This document shows positions 45,299-58,869 of a stretch of 64,000 nucleotides of DNA, piece after piece. Origin of the DNA: Flaccisagitta enflata (lineage: Eukaryota; Chaetognatha; Sagittoidea; Aphragmophora); contig OZ231127.1 of NCBI GenBank assembly GCA_965153355.1, positions 22,630,001 to 22,694,000 of the forward strand, written 5' to 3'. Below the pieces are notes generated by a model. It was not told where the DNA came from, searched no databases, and worked only from the letters and a program-made list of their open reading frames with translations. Both the position numbers and the translations under genes were made by a program. The stretch's first letter is position 1; the number at the start of each line of letters is the position of its first letter.

Positions 45299-45874
45299 CA
45301 AGGCCAACACCTTACAGTCGCGTGCGGTTGTTACCGTATTTTCTCCATAAAGCGCCCCCCCTCCAAAAAGCGCCCCCCATTGTTTTTCTTACTGTCACAC
45401 TCTTCAAAAAAGATTTGCATAGAAATACAAAGTAAAATGATGTAAAAACACAACACAATGAGCTATTTTCACCGACTTTCTAACAGATATATGCAATGAA
45501 TATCTCTATTTCAAGTCAAATTTAGCATTTTGATTGCCTTTCATGAAAAAGATGGATCGAATGATAGTTTATCTTCAATACAAAGGGGGCGCTATTTGGA
45601 GGGTTAAAAAGCAAAGTCATATTTCAATTTCAAAAGCGCCCGGGGCGCTTTTTAGAGAAAATACGGTAAGACCATGAGACCAAGAGACTAGAAGACTAAA
45701 ATACGTAAAAGACCAAAAGACAAAAAGACTAAATGTAAATTGTCTTGAAATAACTTAAAATGACTTAAAAAGACATAAAACGACAAAAAAAAGCTAAGCG
45801 TGACCAACCGACCGACAGACGGACCGACCGACAGACGGACAGAGCGGGTCATAGAGTCGCGTGCACGCGACTAA
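45299..45874 (+). mobile_element. Helentron/HINE-like element with nested MITE
   Basis: CAAGGCCAACACCTTACAGT, CGCGTGCGGTTG, then the MITE (45332-45668), AATGACTTAAAA units, an ACCGACCGACAGACGGACC core and the perfect hairpin AGTCGCGTGCACGCGACT (45855-45872) with CTAA. Confidence 0.7.
45331..45669. mobile_element. MITE with CCGTATTTTCTC termini, TA target
   Basis: Inverted ends TACCGTATTTTCTCCATAAA and the complement of TTTTTAGAGAAAATACGGTA, extending into GCGCCCC/GGGGCGC. TA is present at both ends. It sits inside a Helentron-like repeat, so it is the younger insertion. Confidence 0.75.
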
Positions 45875-45987
45875 AAAAAACAAACGAGGATAGCATCATC
45901 ATGATGAGGATGAAGAATAAAAGCTTAAAACATGAAAGAAGAAGATGATTACGAAGAAGAAAAAGGGAGAAAAATCTAAGAAGAGAG

Positions 45988-46112
45988 AGGGCTGGATACA
46001 CGAGCAAAGACGGTACGCCATACGTTACCATCAAGCGCTCCCAACCAACAGACCGACCGACAGACAGACAGCTGGACAGAGCCTTATATATAGGGAGTCG
46101 CGTTGCACCTAA
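45988..46112 (+). mobile_element. Helentron/HINE-like repeat (degraded)
   Basis: GGGCTGGATACACGAGCAAA start, CAGACCGACCGACAGACAGA core, GAGCCTTATATATAGGGAGT, CGCGTTGCACCTAA end. Confidence 0.5.
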
Positions 46113-46524
46113 AAAATAGAAGAAGAAAAAGGAAAGAGCAGAAGAGGAAAAGAGAAGAAGAAGCAGATGAAGAAGAAGAAGAAGAAGAAGAAGAAGACGA
46201 AGAAGAAGAAGAAGAAGAAGAAATAATATGAAGGAGGATCAAGATAGGACTAGAAAGACTGAAAAATCTAAAACAGGAACGCTGTTTTCACTGGATAACA
46301 TCGATTCTGAGCCTCAGTCACGCGAAAAGTAATCGGAGACATCCTCAGGGATGAGCATTTGTGAATGTAGGGCCGAGAAGGAGCGAATTGATATTGAGCC
46401 GAATCTTGAAGATATTTTGTATCATCATCTTACGTCTTTTTTTTTACCCCAAATGTTTACATGTAACGACTTCGAGATTACGTGATAATATTGTGTTTGT
46501 TTGTTTCATGTTTAAGTCTGTGTC

Positions 46525-46532
<8 letters not shown>

Positions 46533-46619
<87 letters not shown>
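46533..46619. repeat. (GA)n microsatellite
   Basis: About 87 bp, pure, after a short TG run. Confidence 0.97.
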
Positions 46620-46621
<2 letters not shown>

Positions 46622-47164
46622 TAGCAAGAATAATAATTATCCATCTAGTGGATGTTGTAAAAAAGTGAGCAGATAGAAAAAAGGACCGACACGTGATTAT
46701 ACTTTAAACCTTTTTCTGCGCAGACTGGGATATACCGGATATCGCCTTCGTCATGAATCGGAACAAAGAAAGAACTTTACAACTGACTAAAGCTTAAACT
46801 AAAAGGTTAAAACTTAAATGCTGAGGCTTTGAAAAGGGAAATGGTCTTAATTCTAGGATGAAAACCTTATCTCCCATTCCTGCCCATCATCTCAGCCCAA
46901 CCCCCCACCCCCGCCCCCAGTTTCAAATCGACACCAACCCACCCTTACTTTTTATGATTGGCTCTTTTTTAATGAAAGAAAAGGCGAAAAATTCGACATA
47001 AAGAGTGAAAATTCACTGCAAAAGAAGTCTTTGTACAAAGAATTTTAATTTCATTCCAAAACAAACGTAGCTTTTCTCTTATATAAGTGTAAAGTAAAAT
47101 GAATAGAGCATGGCAGGAAGAAAGAACAAGTCAAGAAGTAACGCGGGGTTACATTATCGTTGCG

Positions 47165-47640
47165 TTTTTGGGCAGCGGCCCCGGAGGGAAAGGTGACCTA
47201 TGATTCCACTCACAGCAATTTTCTCCGGTCAACGTCCACCCCCACCAAAGGCTCGATAACAGGCCTCCAGACCTCAAATCAGGCTTCACAGAACCCAAAT
47301 CAGGCTTTTTCGACCCCAAATCAGGTCTCTCAGACATCTAATCAGGCTTCTTAGACCATACTCAGGCCTCCTAGACCAAATTAGGCCTCCCAGACCTAAA
47401 ACATGCGTTTAAACCCCAAATTTGTCCTCTCAGAGCCCAACAGAGAAAATCGTCCTTTGTAAAATCATAGGTCATCTGCTCCTTCAGGGCCACTGCCCCT
47501 TTTACCATCATCACATCTTCATGAAAACTAGCTTGGGGGCATCGGGTACCGCTAACCATGTAACGCTTTTGCGACTATTATAACTAGAGCGTAATGGATG
47601 GACGGAGCCTTTTGTAGAGTAGCTAGTCCACGACTGAAAC
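47165..47640. repeat. GC-rich module followed by Helentron-like 3' fragment
   Basis: GGGCAGCGGCCCCGGAGGGA and its inverted partner near 47470-47500 flank 21-bp-type units (CCCAAATCAGGC). GGTACCGCTAACCATGTAAC follows, then GGATGGACGGAGCCTTTTGT and CTAGTCCACGACTGAAA of a damaged hairpin. The arrangement repeats that at 44236-44883. Confidence 0.6.
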
Positions 47641-47858
47641 TTGAACATTGATTGAAAGAAAGAACTTGAGTAGAAGCAACAATAGAAAGATTAAAAGAAT
47701 AATTGAATGAGTGATTGAATGAAAGAATGTGAAAGGCGAGAAAGCAGAATTGCAAAGATCAATCTGCTAAAATCCTTATCCGAAGATCTGAAGAAGGCCT
47801 CCCGACCAACGACCACCAATGCAATGACTACGGGAGACACTCTCTTTCTCTTTCTCTT

Positions 47859-47894
<36 letters not shown>

Positions 47895-48787
47895 GACGAG
47901 GATAATCTTACATATCAAATCGTGGGCAGAGACCGTGAAGAGTGCGTCTGTGTGAGTGCGTGCGTGCATTTGCTTGTGTTTGTATGCGTGTCAGTGTGTG
48001 CAAAGTCACGCCAGACTTTGGACCGTACGACATCGCACATGAGATGATAAGAGGCCATGTCTGTCCGTCGGCCAGGCTCAGTATTCGTGGACACACATTT
48101 TATAAGAGACATGAGCCTGAGATTTGCCAAAATTTTAAGAACAAAACAAAAGAGTACCCAGGCTGAGCTTCAGTTTTGGAAATTTAAGAAAAATATATTT
48201 GAGAATCCTTATAAAATAAATGATAATTATACAAAATTTTCAGAGAAATTAGTCGTTTTTCCTGGTTTAGCATTCTAGAAAAAAATGCGGGAAAGAATCG
48301 ATCTGCAATGATTTTTCACATAACCGTTAGCTAAATATGTATCAAACCTTTAAGAATAATACTAGTTTCCTTCTTTTTCATCAGTGGTTAATACTGTGAC
48401 GTTCATTCGCATATCGGTCATTCATTTTAATGTTCTTTGATGACGTCAAGGTTGTTAAGAGGGGGAAAAACAAAAGATAAAAAAAAGCAGGAATAAAAAA
48501 TCAAATTTAGGAGTGTCGAAAAACGCAATATGAAAAGCACGAGGATCTATGAAAAAAATATAAAATATTGAGTGAAAAAAAATAAAATGATAAAAAAAAA
48601 AGAAAGAACATCGGACGTTATTCTTGGGATGTTGAGGTGTTGTTTTAAAGGTTTTTTTTCTTTTGAGAAGACCAAAACACAACGAGATGGAGGGAAAGAT
48701 AACGACGCAATTGTGCAAAGAAAGTTATTGACTATGTCTATCCATGGACAAACGGTATAAATGTAAAAATGGATGAGTAGGTCTAAT
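47641..48787. other. Non-coding
   Basis: Short CT/CA run at 47850-47893 and otherwise A-rich sequence. No gene seen. Confidence 0.45.
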
Positions 48788-48899
48788 TGGTACAAAATAC
48801 CCTTGGCCATAAGACAGATAATTATCAGATAATTATCAGATAATTATCAGATAATTATCAGATAATTATCAGATAATTATCAGATGGGTATTTTGTTAA
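48788..48899. repeat. Array of seven palindromic GATAATTATC units in an inverted frame
   Basis: An 11-bp unit (GATAATTATC plus A) repeats from 48816 to 48885. The array is bracketed by inverted ACAAAATACCC (left) and GGGTATTTTGT (right), like a very small MITE. Each unit carries GATA on both strands. Confidence 0.8.
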
Positions 48900-49427
48900 T
48901 CAAAATAAAATCAAATTTATAGAAATGAAAACGGCCGTTCTCATCCCGAGGAGCAATATTACGCTGGCGTTGTGTTTATTTTCTTTTTGGTTGGTTTAGG
49001 ATTCCTTGACTTTTTCTTCCGATGAATGAAAGAAAAAAACAAAAAAGGTCGGTCTGAGAGGATTTTCGGATTTGCACTTTTTATTCTTTATAAGAACCTA
49101 GTTTATAAGAACATAAAGCTCAAAAATTAAGAATGTTGTAATTATTTTACTAGTAGCTATCTCTATCTCCTTTGAAGGCTTCAAAAAAAAAAATGACGTT
49201 CTTATAAAATATAAAAAGTGTACTTTCTACTCCTAGAATAAAAAAAAACATATATTGATGGCATTCAGCATCTCATCAGTTTAATTTCTCCGGATATAAT
49301 CACACGGATATTCAAAAGAAAATCTTTTGAGAAGCTCTATTTTTATACTTTGGACATAAGAAAAAGTTTTTTGAGTTAGAGTTAGCATTTGAATGGTTAT
49401 CAAAAACAGAATCAGAATCAGACAGTC

Positions 49428-49601
49428 AGATACACCGTTACTCATTTCACGAGCGGGTTAGCAGGGGCAGTGATAAAAAAGGTTATCATGCATTTGGGCA
49501 GGAGGATAAAGGCAAAAACCACCCATAAAGACCAAAAAAGTAAAGTTTGAATGACGAACGGACAGACAAAGTGGGTTGTAGAGCCGCGTGTATTCGACTA
49601 G
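49428..49601 (+). mobile_element. Helentron/HINE-like repeat
   Basis: CAGATACACCGTTACTC start, GAGCGGGTTAGCAGGGGCAG, GACAAAGTGGGTTGTAGAGC, CGCGTGTATTCGACTAG end (CTAG instead of CTAA). Confidence 0.5.
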
Positions 49602-49869
49602 AAATAAAGAACAATATTCAATTAACTCAAGTGTTGATCTAGTATATCCAGGGCATGGGCAAGACGGGTCAGTGTGCCAGCTGAGCCCCAATCCAAAAAT
49701 GTTTAACTTTAAGGTGCTGACGAATGAGTTTTGTGTGATTAATGTTGGCGGTTGGGTTTTGTGGGTGGAGCTGACCCGCGACATGTTGATTAATTGAATA
49801 AGAGAAAAAAGAGGTAATAACCACCCCCTCCCCCCCCCCACCACACACAATCACAACCGTATTTTCACA

Positions 49870-49938
49870 CATTTCGACTCGAGCTTTACGAACGGGCCGG
49901 AGGACGGACAGGCGGACAAAGCCAATCCACGACTAAAA
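49870..49938 (+). mobile_element. Helentron/HINE-like repeat, 3' fragment
   Basis: GAGGACGGACAGGCGGACAA, AGCCAATCCACGACTAAAAA. Confidence 0.4.
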
Positions 49939-50697
49939 ACAAATTAGGAGAATGTTGCCACAAACCGAAAGAAAAATGAGAAAATTGTCATTTCAGCCAA
50001 AAACAACATGTATCTGTAGAGAAAATATGGCTAGGATATCCGAATATAATAGTCCTTCAAAATACAACAAGATTTACTAACGTTGCGTTGGTTGGCTGGT
50101 CGTTTGATTGGTCATATTTTTTTTTTTGATAGGACGCACATGAAAAAAGGATACGTTTCGGATGAAAAAAGTAGTCAGAATAAGAGATGAAAAAGAAAAA
50201 AATTTCGTTGAATTTTTTTTCTCATTTTTTTTTTTAAGCATGGTCGTCTGGATGGAGAAGGTGTGCAAACTGTGAATCGATTTCTACGAGGAAGTGTGCA
50301 AATTGTTGAGCGAATGCGAAAAAAGAAGGAAGGCTGAAGTCTGAAGGCTGAAGGTGTTTCCATTTAGAAAGGATTTTCACAGGCGCGAAATTTCGCTGAA
50401 ACACTCGCAAAATGACAAAAAGGGAAGGAAAAGAAAGCACGAAAAAATCAAGTAAAACCAAATAAGGTTTATAAAAAAGAGGGGGAAGGATGATAGTAGC
50501 TGAGACAAGGCCGTAAACCACAATCGATACAATGCAATGCAATACAATACAATACAATACCATCAAGTTCTGTCAGCTTAGTCTGAAGGACAATACAAGG
50601 AGAACACGGATGCATAACATCATGAAAACGTGGTAAAAGACAACAATTTTTTTTTTTTTTTTTTTGATAAATGGCGAAAACGCAAAACAAAATAATG

Positions 50698-50699
<2 letters not shown>

Positions 50700-50790
<91 letters not shown>
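50700..50790. repeat. (GA)n microsatellite
   Basis: About 90 bp, pure. Confidence 0.97.
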
Positions 50791-50795
<5 letters not shown>

Positions 50796-51023
50796 AAACC
50801 ACTGATGATTACAAAGACATTATGACAGGATCGACTGTGCGGAGATTAAAATGATGATGATGATGAAGATGACGTTGAAGATGAGGATGAGGATGATGAT
50901 CAATCTCCAGGTTTTTATTTTCACTGCATGAATACAAGCAAATCCTGGGCGTAGCTTCTTCAGGGTTGAAAATCACTCTTGAAAACGTCCTCGAAACGCG
51001 AAAAAGGACTTTTTTCACCCCCC

Positions 51024-51125
<102 letters not shown>

Positions 51126-51785
51126 ATAGTTAGGGGGAGGAGAGTCCAAAGCTCAGATCAGAGAAACTGCGGGAGGGGGAAAGGAAATGAAGAGGAAGAG
51201 GGAGAGGAGGAGAAGAAGAAGAATTGGACCGAGAGCCCCGAACGCGAACGATCCTGCATGATTTAGAAGGGTGGGGGAAGGAAGAAGCTCGAAGATCGAA
51301 GAGGCAGTGTCCGTGACTGAGAGCGTAGGGTTAAACCTAAAGGTTGAGGATGAAAATGAAGATGAAAGGAGAACGCGAAGCTAAGAGGGGGAGGAGCAAA
51401 GACTCGGTGGTTAACGCGCATCAACTTGATTCCTCGGTTTTATCATTCGATAAATCATATTTTTGTGCCCTTCTGTCTCTTTCTTCCCCCCCCCCCCCTC
51501 TCTATTTGTCAAAAAGAAGAAAAACATCAAACCACTACTGTTGAAGTTTAAAATGAGATGGAAACTCGTTATAACAACATTACTCACTAAAAAAATTCAA
51601 TATATTTCTCCCCTTGCGTGCATCAATTTGGTTCTGGTAAGCTTTGTTCTTTATTTGATGGCCAAAATTAGATTCCGAAAGCGAAAGTTAAGCAAATTAT
51701 TGCCGATGGCATTGGCCATGTGGTGATCTGGACAAGAAACCCTCTTCAAAATCAATAGTACAGATGTGATTTGAAGGAGCTGGAT

Positions 51786-51929
51786 AGTCGCGGACACGCG
51801 ACTCTACACCTTGCCGTGTCGGTCGGTAGGTCCGTCCGTCCGTCCGTCACATTTTTGAATTCCGAGCGGTTTTCGCATTACTGCTCCTGCCCAACTGTCC
51901 GCGACTGGATTGCCATGTATTCGGCCTTC
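51786..51929 (-). mobile_element. Helentron/HINE-like repeat, sister of 45156-45296
   Basis: The plus strand starts with the hairpin AGTCGCGGACACGCGACT, then CTACACCTTGCCGTGTCGGT and GTCCGTCCGTCC. It ends AGTCGCGGAC (inverted) and CGGCCTT. It shares GAATTCCGAGCGGTTTTCGC with 45156-45296 in inverted form. Confidence 0.65.
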
Positions 51930-52204
51930 AAAAAAATCTTTATAGAAGATTATGACAAGATGTAAGGATACGAGAGAGGCGGGTAAAACAAAAAGATGAA
52001 GAAAAAGAAAAAGGAGATGAGGAAGAAGAAGAAAAAGAAGATGAGGAAAGGAAAAGAAAAAGAACAGGAAGAAGAAGAGAAAGAAGAAGAGGAATTACAA
52101 GAGGAAGAAGAATTAGAAGAAGAAGAAAAGACAAATAAATCATCTAAGGATTGCAAATGGTCAGCAGTACCCTATTATAGGGCCTATGTCCTACTTGGAG
52201 TGTT

Positions 52205-52555
52205 TAAGTGAAGAGCAGGGCAACGGCTTTAAAGGGCTGATGTCCTGCAGGACATTGGGTTGAATTTTCAGACGTCCTGAGTCGAAGGTATCAGGCCCAA
52301 GAAAACTGGTGGAGGTTATTGAAGGCAGATTTTAGGCCAAGGTGGCTGATCTGGATAGTTGATTTGAGGCCTTGAGGACTAAACTGAGGCCTAGAGGGAC
52401 TAATTTGAGGACTTAGAGGGCCAAAATCAAGCCTGAGTGTACAAAACTGAGGCCTGTATGGTCAACAGGAAAGGGGGGATAAACGAACATCTGGAAATTC
52501 ACCCCTGCTTCCTACAGGACATTGGTCCTTCGGGGCCACTGCCAAAAAAGGAAAA
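52205..52555. repeat. GC-rich module with 21-bp-type units
   Basis: AGGGCAACGGCTTTAAAGGG, CTGCAGGACATTGGG on the left; CCTACAGGACATTGGTCCTT and GGGGCCACTGCC on the right; units with GGCCTTGAGGACTAAACTGA between. Confidence 0.6.
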
Positions 52556-53159
52556 AATAAAGGGACAAAGATGAGATGAAAAAGGAGACGCCCCAAAAAG
52601 ACGTGTAAACCAAAAAACTGAGCCATGCCAAAAAAGCAGCTCGAGTGAAAGCCGCGGGTCAGTGAAATTGCATATTGTTGGCGACGGTAGCATGTTTTTC
52701 ATTCCGGGTTGCCTTTGGTCATAACAGCTTAGGTTATGACCCGCTTGGTAGATTGAGTATCAACGTCGCGAATGTCACTGACGTCATCCGGCTAAATCTC
52801 GCCGTGTGATTGGTTGATGGCACTTGATCGTCGTTTTCTTTTGTCATTCACATTTTACATCTTCGTCGTCGGATTTCGGAAATCTTTAGGAACATTCTTT
52901 CTTTTTTTTTTTTTTTTTTCTTTAATTCTTCCGACGAAAGTCGTTAAATTTCTCCCCTCTTTGTTTTCTCTGTGCCATATGGTGCGTTGATGGCGTTGTG
53001 CGCTTTTTTCCTCTTGATCACAAGCGTTTCTAACAGGCGAATTGTCCGTCGGTGTGTCTGAATTTGACTTCACGATCCCGCTCTTACAGCGCCTATGACT
53101 ATGAGAAGCCTAGTCTTGGCTTCACAGCTAGTTAGTTCAATTTCCAAATCATGGCTGCA

Positions 53160-53226
53160 ACAGTGCATCACTGCCCCTGCCCACCCGCGCGCCACCTCTG
53201 ATGTTTTATGCCTTCGACCTTGTTTC
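53160..53226 (-). mobile_element. Helentron/HINE-like repeat, 5' fragment
   Basis: CACTGCCCCTGCCCACCCGC, GCGCCACC, and ACCTTGTTT at the outer end. Core and hairpin are absent. Confidence 0.4.
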
Positions 53227-53610
53227 TATCATATCGTTTCCATCTCCCCAAGGACGTTTTTTTTTTTTTTGCGACCACACTGAAATTGATGGCGAGAAAA
53301 AGAGAGAGAGACGATAAGACGACAAGCGAGAATGCATTTATTGATTTTTGGCGATGTTATAACTTATATTTAGGTCGAATCTTTTGAGAATGACGCTAAT
53401 GACTTTTTCGTGGCGCGAAGGAACGAAAACGGGCGAGAGAAAGAGAGAAAGAGCAAGAAAGGCCAGAAATGACGATTTGTTACGTGATTCGAGAATTCTG
53501 AAAGAGAAGGGAAAATATTTGGATATTAGATCGACTGAATTCTGTAGGGGACGGTTAAAACAATCAAAACAGCCAAGTAAATACATATTATTACATATCT
53601 CGGAGAAATT

Positions 53611-53680
53611 GACCCCCGGGGCGATCGAACAAGATCACCGTAGCGAGGCCAGTCGGCCAACTGCGCTCTTGACGTATTAC
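53611..53680 (-). ncRNA. tRNA-like sequence, possibly a SINE head
   Basis: The minus strand contains AGAGCGCAGTTGG (A-box-like) and, 27 bp later, TTGTTCGATCGCC (B-box-like), the internal pol III promoter layout of a tRNA. The acceptor strands do not pair, so it is not a functional tRNA. A tRNA-derived SINE remnant is the best guess; chance is possible. Confidence 0.3.
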
Positions 53681-54274
53681 TAGTCACCGTGGCCGTGGTC
53701 TCTGGCCCTGGCCGTAGTAGTGGTCCGCATAGCAAATGGTGAGGAATGTGGTAGTACTTAAAGGGAGATGGGAGTGTAGCGGTCGGTGCAACAGCTGGTG
53801 AAAAATAAGAAAGCGGATGAGGAGGTAATGCAGTGCTTCGCGTAGCAGCTGGTAAAGAATGAGGTAGTGCGGAAGGTTTGGGAGAGTAATGCAATAGTGA
53901 CAAAATGGTAACACTTGCCTGGAGAGGAAAATCGTGGCGACTTTGAGAATGATATTAATTATTATACGACTGTATCCTTTAAGAATGAATATTGAACATT
54001 ACATGGATTGTGATGTTTATGGATGATGGAAATGATATTCACTGCACGGATGAAAGAAATAAATAAGATGTATGAATATTTGAATATAATGATGACGAAG
54101 ATGATATACATACATATATGATGACTCCGATTTTTTAGTGCATAAAGTTCGTCACGAAAGGAAGCATGGCTACGTATCAATTGCATCAGTCGGTAGTTAT
54201 GGTCATAGTCACGTCAAAGACTTGAGATGAAAAGTCAACCGCATAAACAGAATGTTTAATTTTTGAGACTCGCG

Positions 54275-54481
<207 letters not shown>

Positions 54482-55518
54482 ATAACTTTCACAGTGGTCT
54501 AATCTGCGGTTTTCCGACTTCGCATGTTAACCACCAGAGGAGAGATTACATTAAAATGCCGGGTAAATATTGTGGCCGGATCAGAGCAAAAGGTTGTTAA
54601 TTTGTCGACGTAAGAGAAAAAGGTAAGCTAGAAAGTGGAACATGTGAAATCGTTGACGAAATGAAAGCCCTATCATGCAACAAAGTGCTCTCTTCACAAT
54701 GAACTAGTGACGAGACGCAAACTAAAAACAGACGGACTGACGAATGGATACTCCCATAGGACTTCGAGGGACGGATCTCTGCCCGAAAAAAAAAAAGCTC
54801 AATGCGGAACGAGAGAATTCATGGCTCCAATTTTCAGCACCAAACGCAAAATCTCCGGAGAAACGCGATACAAAAGCGGTGGAAGGTAGAAGCCAAGAGG
54901 AGGCATCAGCAGAGAGAAAAGGAGTCAAAATTCACCTACTTCATGTGGAAAGGGAGATTTGAGAATAGCGAGAGACTGAACGAGATCTCACGTGACGGAT
55001 GATGACGGCGTAAGGCAAGGGAGTGATGGACCATGGTGCCCTTTGCTAATGTAAAGGATTAAGGCAAGATGGAGTGATGGACAGGGGCGAATGAGCCGTG
55101 GTGCCTTTGCTAATGTAGTGGCAAGATGAACTGAAGTAAGTGGACACTGGACAGTGATGCCTTATGCCATGTTACTATAGAAATTGAAAAGAAATCTATC
55201 TTTTTTGAAAAGAGAAGATCAAGAAAATTTAGGGCCGGAAATCTATAAGCTGACGCGGAAATGCGTCCACGCGACTTCGATGAAAGTCACAATCACAGAG
55301 AGAGTGTGAGGTGAGGAGCGCACGCGCGTGTGGACTGCGTGTGCGTGTAACGAAAAAAGGCGACGGAAACCAAGAGGCACGTGTCACTTTGGGTCGTTGA
55401 ACCGAAAAAGTTTGCTTTTGAACACAATGAACCATAATGACCCGCTTGAATTTTGAGGTTTTGGGTTTGATGGGTGGAAATCAAGGTTAGCAGAAATAAG
55501 GAGGGAGGGTGGGAAAGA

Positions 55519-55628
<110 letters not shown>

Positions 55629-55680
55629 ACAGAGACAGAGACAGAGAGAGAGACTGACTGACAGACAGACAGGCAGACAA

Positions 55681-57890
55681 ATGAAAACGCACGGAAGAGA
55701 GTGGAAGATGTTATCATTTTTTGTATGCCCCTTCCAGGTAACCCAGAACGAATGCACGAGGCAGAATGAATATTATCACAAAAAGTGTAGAAGGTGAAAT
55801 GTTAGATGGGAAGGCGAAAGATGCGAAAGACAAACCGAGTATCAACAACTTCTATGAAGATGATTGTCATTAACATTCGTGATCATTTTAGACTCATTAT
55901 GATTATCATTCCTTTTCTATCATTGCCATCAAAAGGACGAGAATCTAGGGAGAATTGACAAATATTTTTACAAGAAAAGTACCCGCCACGCAAAAATAAT
56001 TCTGCATTGAAAGTAGTATGGGGTATCGAAAATTTTGTATCATGTCAATTGTCATTTTCAGACGGAAATCCCTTTATAAGCGATCCATAATACTATTTGT
56101 AAAGAAAAAATTAAGCCGTGATCCATTTTTATACAATCTAGACTAATATATTCAAACGATAGCAGTGTAGAAAATATCGTTCTCCGCATGGTCTTCTTTT
56201 CTGCAGTTCAAATAGCGATGCGATTTTGTCTTTTGTTTTTTCATCAACAGCCCTCTGTCAAAAGTTCGCTTTGCACTGTCATGGTGACATCCATTGCAGA
56301 CAAAGATCGTGAAACAATGGGGAAGAGATAGACGTCGTCATTGATTTTTAATGATAGCTTGAGTATTTTTCCTTCCCGGGAGTCACTATTACGATTACTT
56401 CTTCATTGTGTGCTTTATATGATACAATTTTATATGAGGAGTCAGCCCAAATTTTCACCGCATTTATCTCCTTCGGAAACTAAGCTTAAATCAACGGGCC
56501 CTGTCCCGAGCATTTTTGTCCGCAATGCTGTGGCCCAGTAGGGAGCTTAAGACCGGCGCCAGGAAGTCACAGGAATTAAGAAGTTTTCTTCAGATTTCCG
56601 TTTCCTTCCGTAAATGCAAAATATTGTACTTAGCTAATTGAGGGACATATGAATTGGATATTCTTTACCCAGTTTGGACGTATGCATGCTTGATGAGTCA
56701 GCAGACAACGGGAAAACATTGAATGTCCTCATATAATAAATGCCATGAGCCATGCTAGTTCAAAACAGAATCTGGAATTTTCTTTATTTTTATGCTTAAC
56801 CTTCGCTTAAAGAAATGATGATCATCGATTACGGTAAGTTACCATCGGAGAAAATCTTAAACAAAAACAGTTTCAGACAGCATTTTGTCTCTTCTACAAC
56901 ATATCTCGGAAACTCATGGGGACCTCAATTTTAAATACCCGTTCAATCAAGTCAAAGTTGTGTTAATATTTTGACATTCATACGCGAGGAATATGTTGTT
57001 TTTCTCGGGGTTTTTTTTCTCGCTGTAAGGCCACCTGCCCACAAGGAACGTTTGTCTAGCTGTCTTTCAATGTCAGTTCACTTATATTACTAAAAATATG
57101 ATAACGATTATTGTATATAACTCATGTTTCGCAAGCAGAAAATGTCAATATCTAACTACAGGATTTGAGCGCTGTGACGCAGCTCAAGTTCGCTTGCTAT
57201 TGAAAGATTAGTTCCTTGAACTTCCAGCCAAAGACAGTGAAGAAAAAACAGTATAACAAAAACAAATTAGATAAACGAAACCTTTCTAGAGAGGTCATTT
57301 TATGAAATCTGAGCGGAGAGATCGCTTAGAAGAAACACTACAACACACATATCATATCAAAATGGACAAACAAAATAAGGAAAATTAGTCTGACAGACTG
57401 ACTTATGTACGAATATCTTTAATTTATCTTTATTACAATGCGGGGAAGCAATGGACGCACCGTTAAAAAGTACGGAGAGGAAGTTAAGATGCACTGACCA
57501 ACTGACACACAGCATCTGAAAACAAATTTGAGTGGAGTAAGGAGATAATTAAGGGCGAAAGCAAGCGATTTAACTTTGGAGGCAAACAAAAAACGACCGA
57601 AAACAATCGCAAAAATTGGAAATCGATTTGGAAATGAAGAAGGGGGAAAACCAGTGCCACGTCGGTAAGCCTTTGAACCAAAGATTGGTCTTTGTCATTT
57701 TCACCCCAAATTTCAGCCGCGTAAGCAAATATGATTTGATATATCCCACACTAATTTTTCTTGTTAAAAGCACTAAAATTGTTTGATTTTGGCGGTGGAT
57801 TATTACAGAATAATGACTTTTAATCATAGAGATAAAAGGGAAAGAAAGATAAGAAAAGGTTTAATGGTTATTGGTTAACACTTAACAGAG
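55681..57890. other. Non-coding
   Basis: No coding, RNA or repeat feature recognised in about 2.2 kb. Confidence 0.4.
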
Positions 57891-57892
57891 TC

Positions 57893-57950
57893 AACTGAGT
57901 ATAGTTTAGTTGCGTGCGGATGGGCAGGGGGCAAGGGCAGTGTAAAAAAA
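57893..57950 (+). mobile_element. Helentron/HINE-like repeat, 5' fragment
   Basis: AGTTGCGTGCGGATGGGCAG, GGGGCAAGGGCAGTG only. Confidence 0.35.
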
Positions 57951-58353
57951 AACAAATTTGTGTACCCGATGATTAAAACAAAACCTTTTTAAACTTAATC
58001 GCTGACCTTAACGGACAATGCCGATTAATAAATAATATAATATATAGCAACCAACACAGACCCCTAAGAGTCCAAACAAATGATTGCTATTAGTACAAAA
58101 ACCTTAACAGAAAGATAGTGTTTCACTTTGCAAAACCACAATAACAGAAACTATGAACATGCGACCGGGTCTGTTTGTAAGCTAGCAAATTGACGTTTTC
58201 TTTTTCAAATTGCGTAAATCTAATTTTCGTCAACGAGTCACGTGATCAAAAATGGGCCACAAATTCACAATGGATTCGATGCCACCACCACAGACCAAAT
58301 TGTCAATGACAATAAAGCTTTCGCGTGCGACTTAACGAATTTGAAATCGGAAA

Positions 58354-58473
<120 letters not shown>

Positions 58474-58734
58474 TATCTCGTGAGACGCTTAGCCAAAGCA
58501 AACAAACGCCAGATGGGGGCTGAGATGGGGCAGAGATGAGGCTGAGGCCGTCGCGTCTGCGGTGAGGCTTGTGGTTTTCCGAGGCTGTATCTTCGAGGGC
58601 GGCGTCGGCGGCGTAGACAAGGCCGCGATCAAGGCCAAGGCCCAAAATGGAGATGAATGAAGTTTAAACTGCGCTTTTGTTACGTGAAATTGGAAAAAGA
58701 AACGATTGACGAGTGAGATTGCAGATAGGGGGAA

Positions 58735-58869
<135 letters not shown>

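Noticed and set aside
53611-53680. Functional tRNA gene
   Set aside because: The acceptor strands do not pair and the anticodon arm is not clear.
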